Shown here piece after piece: positions 14,086 to 16,433 of a stretch of DNA of 16,433 nt. Both the position numbers and the translations under genes were made by a program. Within the stretch, counting starts at the first letter, position 1. Every line of letters begins with the position of its first letter. The notes beneath the pieces are model-generated. The model worked only from the letters and a program-made list of their open reading frames with translations. It did no database searches and had not been told where the DNA came from. Origin of the DNA: an uncultured Limosilactobacillus sp. (GTDB lineage Bacteria; Bacillota; Bacilli; Lactobacillales; Lactobacillaceae); the NCBI GenBank assembly GCA_944326735.1, contig CALVFC010000018.1:1-16433 (forward strand). The letters run 5' to 3'.

Positions 14086-15330
14086 TTACTTCCGGACTTG
14101 ACCATTGCCGGTAATTTCATATTTGATGGTAGTTAATTGCGCTAATCCCATTGGCCCACGTGCGTGTAGCTTTTGCGTACTAATCCCAATTTCAGCACCA
14201 AAGCCAAACATCCCACCATCGGTAAACCTGGTTGAGGCGTTGATGTAGACACATGCTGAATCAATTCGTTGCTGGAATTCATGTCCCCGCGCAATATCAT
14301 TAGTGATAATTGCTTCGGAGTGTTGGGTACTGTGTTCATTAATGTGGTTAATGGCTTCATCCAAACTGTCAACGACTTTCACCGCCATGATGAGGTCATT
14401 ATACTCGGTATCCCAATCCTCATCTGTGGCGGGAATCATCCCCGGAACAAGGGCACAAGCTGCCTGGTCACCCCGTAGTTGCACACCATGATCTTGCAGG
14501 GCCTTGGCAATGGTTGGCAGGTATTGAGCAGCAATATCATGGTGAATGAGGAGCTTTTCAGCAGCATTGCAGACTGATGGACGCTGGACCTTAGCGTTGA
14601 CGACAATGTCAGTGGCCATTTGCAGGTCAGCGTCACGGTCAACGTAGACGTGACAGTTACCAGCACCAGTTTCAATTACTGGTACGGAAGCCGTTTGGAC
14701 TACCCGTTGAATAAGGCCGCGACCACCGCGGGGGATTAAGACATCGATGTATTCAGAGAGCTTCATCATTTCTTGGGCAACTTCGTGACTGGTATCTTCT
14801 ACCAGTTGCACAGCATCCTGTGGTAATCCGGCTTCTTGTAAGGCTGATCGCATGACCTGGGCAAGGGCGGTATTCGTCCGGATGGCCTCTTTGCCACCCC
14901 GGAGGATGACGGCGTTCCCACTCTTAAAAGTTAACCCAGTGGCATCAACGGTAACATTTGGGCGCGCCTCAAAGATGATTCCGATCACACCAAGAGGAAC
15001 CCGCTTTTGGAGAATTTGCAGGCCATCCTTGCTAATCCATCCGCGGTCAATTTGCGCCGTTGGGTCAGCCAATCTTGCAATTGCGCGTAACCCATTGGCC
15101 ATATCAGTAACCCGTTGTTCATTGATCATTAACCGGTCAGTGAATTTTGCAGGCATGGCGGATGCGTTTGCCAAATCATCATGATTGGCTTTGATAATTT
15201 CGTCTTGGTGCTTTGTTAAGGCCGCGGCCATTGCTAACAGCCCCTTGTTCTTCGTAGCAGCATCGAGAATTGCCAGTTGGCGGGCCGCTACCTTTGCTTG
15301 TTTACCAATTTTTTCTAACGTTGAGTTCAT
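14086..15330 (-). CDS. proA: Glutamate-5-semialdehyde dehydrogenase (gamma-glutamyl phosphate reductase)
   Basis: Second enzyme of proline synthesis: it reduces gamma-glutamyl phosphate to glutamate-5-semialdehyde with NADPH. The 414-aa protein belongs to the aldehyde dehydrogenase superfamily. Seen are VPLGVIGIIFEARPNVTVDA (111-130), LKSGNAVILRGGKEA-like sequence (136-149), LIPRGGRGLI (198-207), the catalytic cysteine C254 in QRPSVCNAAEKLL, and the C-terminal motif GGMFGFGAEIGISTQKLHARGPMGL. The ribosome binding site AAGGAGGT lies over and just after the proB stop, 12 bp from it, so the two genes are transcribed and probably translated together. Expression is expected to follow the T-box upstream of proB. 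Confidence 0.97.
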   Translation of the reverse strand: MNSTLEKIGKQAKVAARQLAILDAATKNKGLLAMAAALTKHQDEIIKANHDDLANASAMPAKFTDRLMINEQRVTDMANGLRAIARLADPTAQIDRGWISKDGLQILQKRVPLGVIGIIFEARPNVTVDATGLTFKSGNAVILRGGKEAIRTNTALAQVMRSALQEAGLPQDAVQLVEDTSHEVAQEMMKLSEYIDVLIPRGGRGLIQRVVQTASVPVIETGAGNCHVYVDRDADLQMATDIVVNAKVQRPSVCNAAEKLLIHHDIAAQYLPTIAKALQDHGVQLRGDQAACALVPGMIPATDEDWDTEYNDLIMAVKVVDSLDEAINHINEHSTQHSEAIITNDIARGHEFQQRIDSACVYINASTRFTDGGMFGFGAEIGISTQKLHARGPMGLAQLTTIKYEITGNGQVRK

Positions 15331-15342
15331 AATAAAACCTCC

Positions 15343-16131
15343 TTATTCACCAAATATTGTTCCCACTTGCTGACCTTCCAAAATCTGAAAAATAATCTTC
15401 GGATCGCGGCCATTGCAAAGGACCATCCGCTGGTGAGCATTGATGATCGTAGCTGCAGCGCGCAGTTTCGTAACCATTCCGCCCGTTCCAAATTGCGTGC
15501 TGGATCCACTGGCGGCCTGGGTTAATTCAGGGGTCATGTGGGTAACGTGGCGAATTGCTTGGGCATCAGGATATTTGTGGGGATCCTTATCATAAAAGGC
15601 GTCAATGTCAGATAAGACGATCAACAAATCAGCGTTAATTTTGGTTGCAACCTGGGCAGAAAGTTCATCGTTATCACTAAAAGTGGTGTGGTGATCCAAT
15701 TCATCAACAGAAACGGGGTCGTTTTCATTGATAATCGGGATGATTGAATCATTCAGCAGGGTAGTAATGGTGTTCAAAATGTGCTGCTGACTAACAGGGT
15801 ATTCAAGGACATCCCGCGTTAACAATAGCTGGGCCACTTTGCTTTGGTAGTCGAGAAAACGCTGGGAGTAAATACGCATTAGCTCGGTTTGCCCAATTGA
15901 TGCCAGAGCTTGCTGCCGGGCGATTTCTTGTGGTCGCTTGCTAAGCCCTAAACTGGCCAGTCCCACCCCAATGGCACCAGATGAAACGAGCAACATTTCG
16001 TATCCTTGATGACTGAGCGTTGCCAGCGTAAACGCTAGGCGGTCAATGGTTCGTAAATTTACTTGACCATTGGGGTAAATTAAACTGCTAGTTCCAACTT
16101 TGACAACGACTCGTTTATTTTCTTTCCCCAT
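15343..16131 (-). CDS. proB: Glutamate 5-kinase, single-domain form
   Basis: First, feedback-controlled step of proline synthesis: it phosphorylates glutamate at the gamma position with ATP. With the start at ATG 16131 the protein has 262 aa and contains only the amino-acid-kinase domain: VVKVGTSSL (9-17), LVSSGAIGVGLASLGL (48-63), INENDPVSVDEL (134-145), FSDNDELSAQVA (151-162) and the lysine motif GTGGMVTKLRAA. It ends at EGQQVGTIFGE, where many ProB proteins continue into a C-terminal PUA domain of about 100 residues, absent here. An ATG at 16140 is also in frame but touches the ribosome binding site. The gene is the first of proBA and follows a T-box leader. Confidence 0.96.
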   Translation of the reverse strand: MGKENKRVVVKVGTSSLIYPNGQVNLRTIDRLAFTLATLSHQGYEMLLVSSGAIGVGLASLGLSKRPQEIARQQALASIGQTELMRIYSQRFLDYQSKVAQLLLTRDVLEYPVSQQHILNTITTLLNDSIIPIINENDPVSVDELDHHTTFSDNDELSAQVATKINADLLIVLSDIDAFYDKDPHKYPDAQAIRHVTHMTPELTQAASGSSTQFGTGGMVTKLRAAATIINAHQRMVLCNGRDPKIIFQILEGQQVGTIFGE

Positions 16132-16139
16132 GGCGGTCA

Positions 16140-16147
16140 TCCTTTCT
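16140..16147 (-). promoter_or_regulatory. Ribosome binding site that decides the proB start
   Basis: AGAAAGGA (read on the minus strand) ends eight bases before ATG 16131 and includes the first base of the alternative ATG 16140. This makes 16131 the better start. It lies directly after the U-tract of the T-box terminator. Confidence 0.6.
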
Positions 16148-16332
16148 AAAACAAAAGCATGTCTTGATCAAGGCACCAGTCACGGCGTTACCATCCTTGT
16201 TCAAAGACATGCTTTACACTTTTACATTTAATTATTTAATTGATGTGATTAACAATGATTAGGATTCGGATCTTTGCCAGCAGCTTTCAGCCAATGACTG
16301 CCGGTCTCTGCACTTTCCTACTTGGATCATTT
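16147..16332 (-). promoter_or_regulatory. Proline T-box riboswitch of proBA
   Basis: A T-box leader senses uncharged tRNA: the codon-like specifier pairs with the anticodon, and the T-box bulge pairs with the free tRNA 3' end, which prevents termination. Here Stem I is closed by AAUGAU (16331-16326) with AUCAUU (16259-16254). The specifier loop shows AGUA (16322-16319) opposite GAA (16267-16265), flanked by GGA/UCC. The specifier after GAA-U is CCU (16263-16261), a proline codon. The apical part holds GGCUGAAAGC, as in other T-boxes. The T-box bulge reads UGGUAAC (16193-16187); UGGU fits tRNA ending ACCA, as expected for tRNA-Pro. Stem II seems absent and a short AU-rich stem takes the place of Stem III, so this is a compact form. 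Proline limitation should raise proBA expression. Proline T-boxes before proBA are known in Bacillus subtilis. Confidence 0.88.
16148..16215 (-). terminator. T-box regulated terminator, alternative to the antiterminator
   Basis: AAAGCAUGUCUU plus CAAGG (16215-16195) pairs with CCUUG plus AAGACAUGCUUU (16173-16154), followed by UUGUUUU. The competing antiterminator uses AAGG (16198-16195) with CCUU (16173-16170) and GCC/GGU around the UGGUAAC bulge. The two structures share the AAGG/CCUU segments, as in other T-boxes. Confidence 0.85.
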
Positions 16333-16338
16333 GCTTGC

Positions 16339-16368
16339 AGTGTACACTGCTTATTAATAAAATGTCAA
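16339..16368 (-). promoter_or_regulatory. Promoter of the proBA leader
   Basis: On the minus strand TTGACA (16368-16363, perfect -35) is followed after 18 bp by TACACT (16344-16339). The predicted start of transcription is near 16332, right at the base of Stem I. The -35 overlaps the TGA stop of the reading frame that enters from the right edge. Confidence 0.75.
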
Positions 16369-16433
16369 CTATTTTCTTGGTCAAATTTTTCTAATTCTTC
16401 AGCCGCGCTGGTCCAATCAAGCTCGACTTCCTC
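16365..16433 (-). CDS. C-terminal end of an upstream gene, possibly an ABC-F ATPase
   Basis: Only the last 22 codons are in the window, ending with TGA at 16367-16365. The peptide is acidic and helical (EEVELDWTSAAEELEKFDQE), like the final helix of ABC-F translation factors, which commonly end in a Trp/Glu/Leu-rich segment. The other two minus-strand frames close within 42 bases. In lactobacilli I know, an ABC-F gene often lies convergent to tsaD, which supports the guess. The fragment alone cannot prove it. Confidence 0.45.
   Translation of the reverse strand, partial: EEVELDWTSAAEELEKFDQENS

Noticed and set aside
14852..15184. Open frame of 110 codons on the plus strand opposite proA
   Set aside because: proA is certain by its catalytic motifs; this frame is its shadow with no ribosome binding site.
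1..16433. Mobile elements, CRISPR arrays, toxin-antitoxin pairs or tRNA genes
   Set aside because: I looked for transposase motifs, regularly spaced repeats, small paired genes and tRNA-like cloverleaf sequences ending in CCA and found none; gene order is that of a conserved chromosome.

Overview
The window reads as chromosomal DNA of a low-to-moderate GC Firmicute. Order Lactobacillales, and within it a Limosilactobacillus-like lactobacillus, is the best guess. The evidence is the dnaX-ybaB-recR-yaaL-tmk-darA-holB-yabA-rsmI order, the Firmicute-only proteins YabA, YaaL and DarA, a ppx-ppk-ppx polyphosphate cluster, a T-box leader, and strong AGGAGG-type ribosome binding sites. The species cannot be fixed by eye. 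Coding density is high, and no transposon, prophage, CRISPR, tRNA or rRNA is visible.

Region 1 (1-5588, + strand) is one tightly packed DNA replication and housekeeping operon. It holds the 3' end of dnaX, then ybaB, recR, yaaL, tmk, the c-di-AMP receptor gene darA, holB, yabA, rsmI and an acyl-ACP thioesterase, and closes with a clear intrinsic terminator. It supplies clamp-loader subunits, dTMP kinase, recombination repair, DnaA control and 16S rRNA C1402 methylation.

Region 2 (5633-10359, + strand) is a polyphosphate operon: a long Ppx/GppA-like protein that has lost its catalytic motifs, polyphosphate kinase PPK1, and a short Ppx that keeps the catalytic motifs but lacks the C-terminal HD-like domain. 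The two Ppx-like proteins look complementary.

Region 3 (10360-11600, + strand) is galE as a single transcription unit. Its promoter has an extended -10 and no -35. In place of the -35 stand three TTTACTAAA direct repeats spaced 11 and 10 bp, an arrangement expected of a PhoP/PhoB-type activator. Its position directly behind the polyphosphate genes makes a phosphate-starvation link worth testing. A long terminator closes galE, followed by about 100 bp rich in inverted repeats.

Region 4 (11690-14078, + strand) is tsaB-rimI-tsaD: the tRNA t6A37 synthesis genes with an N-acetyltransferase between them. It ends in a 15-bp bidirectional terminator shared with the convergent proBA operon.

Region 5 (14086-16433, - strand) is proB-proA, preceded by a consensus -35 promoter and a compact proline T-box riboswitch (specifier CCU, T-box bulge starting UGGU, terminator/antiterminator). 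The -35 overlaps the stop codon of an incoming reading frame that is probably the C-terminus of an ABC-F ATPase.

I found no wholly unknown system. The most interesting signals are the galE direct repeats, the split of functions between the two Ppx-like proteins, and the T-box details.
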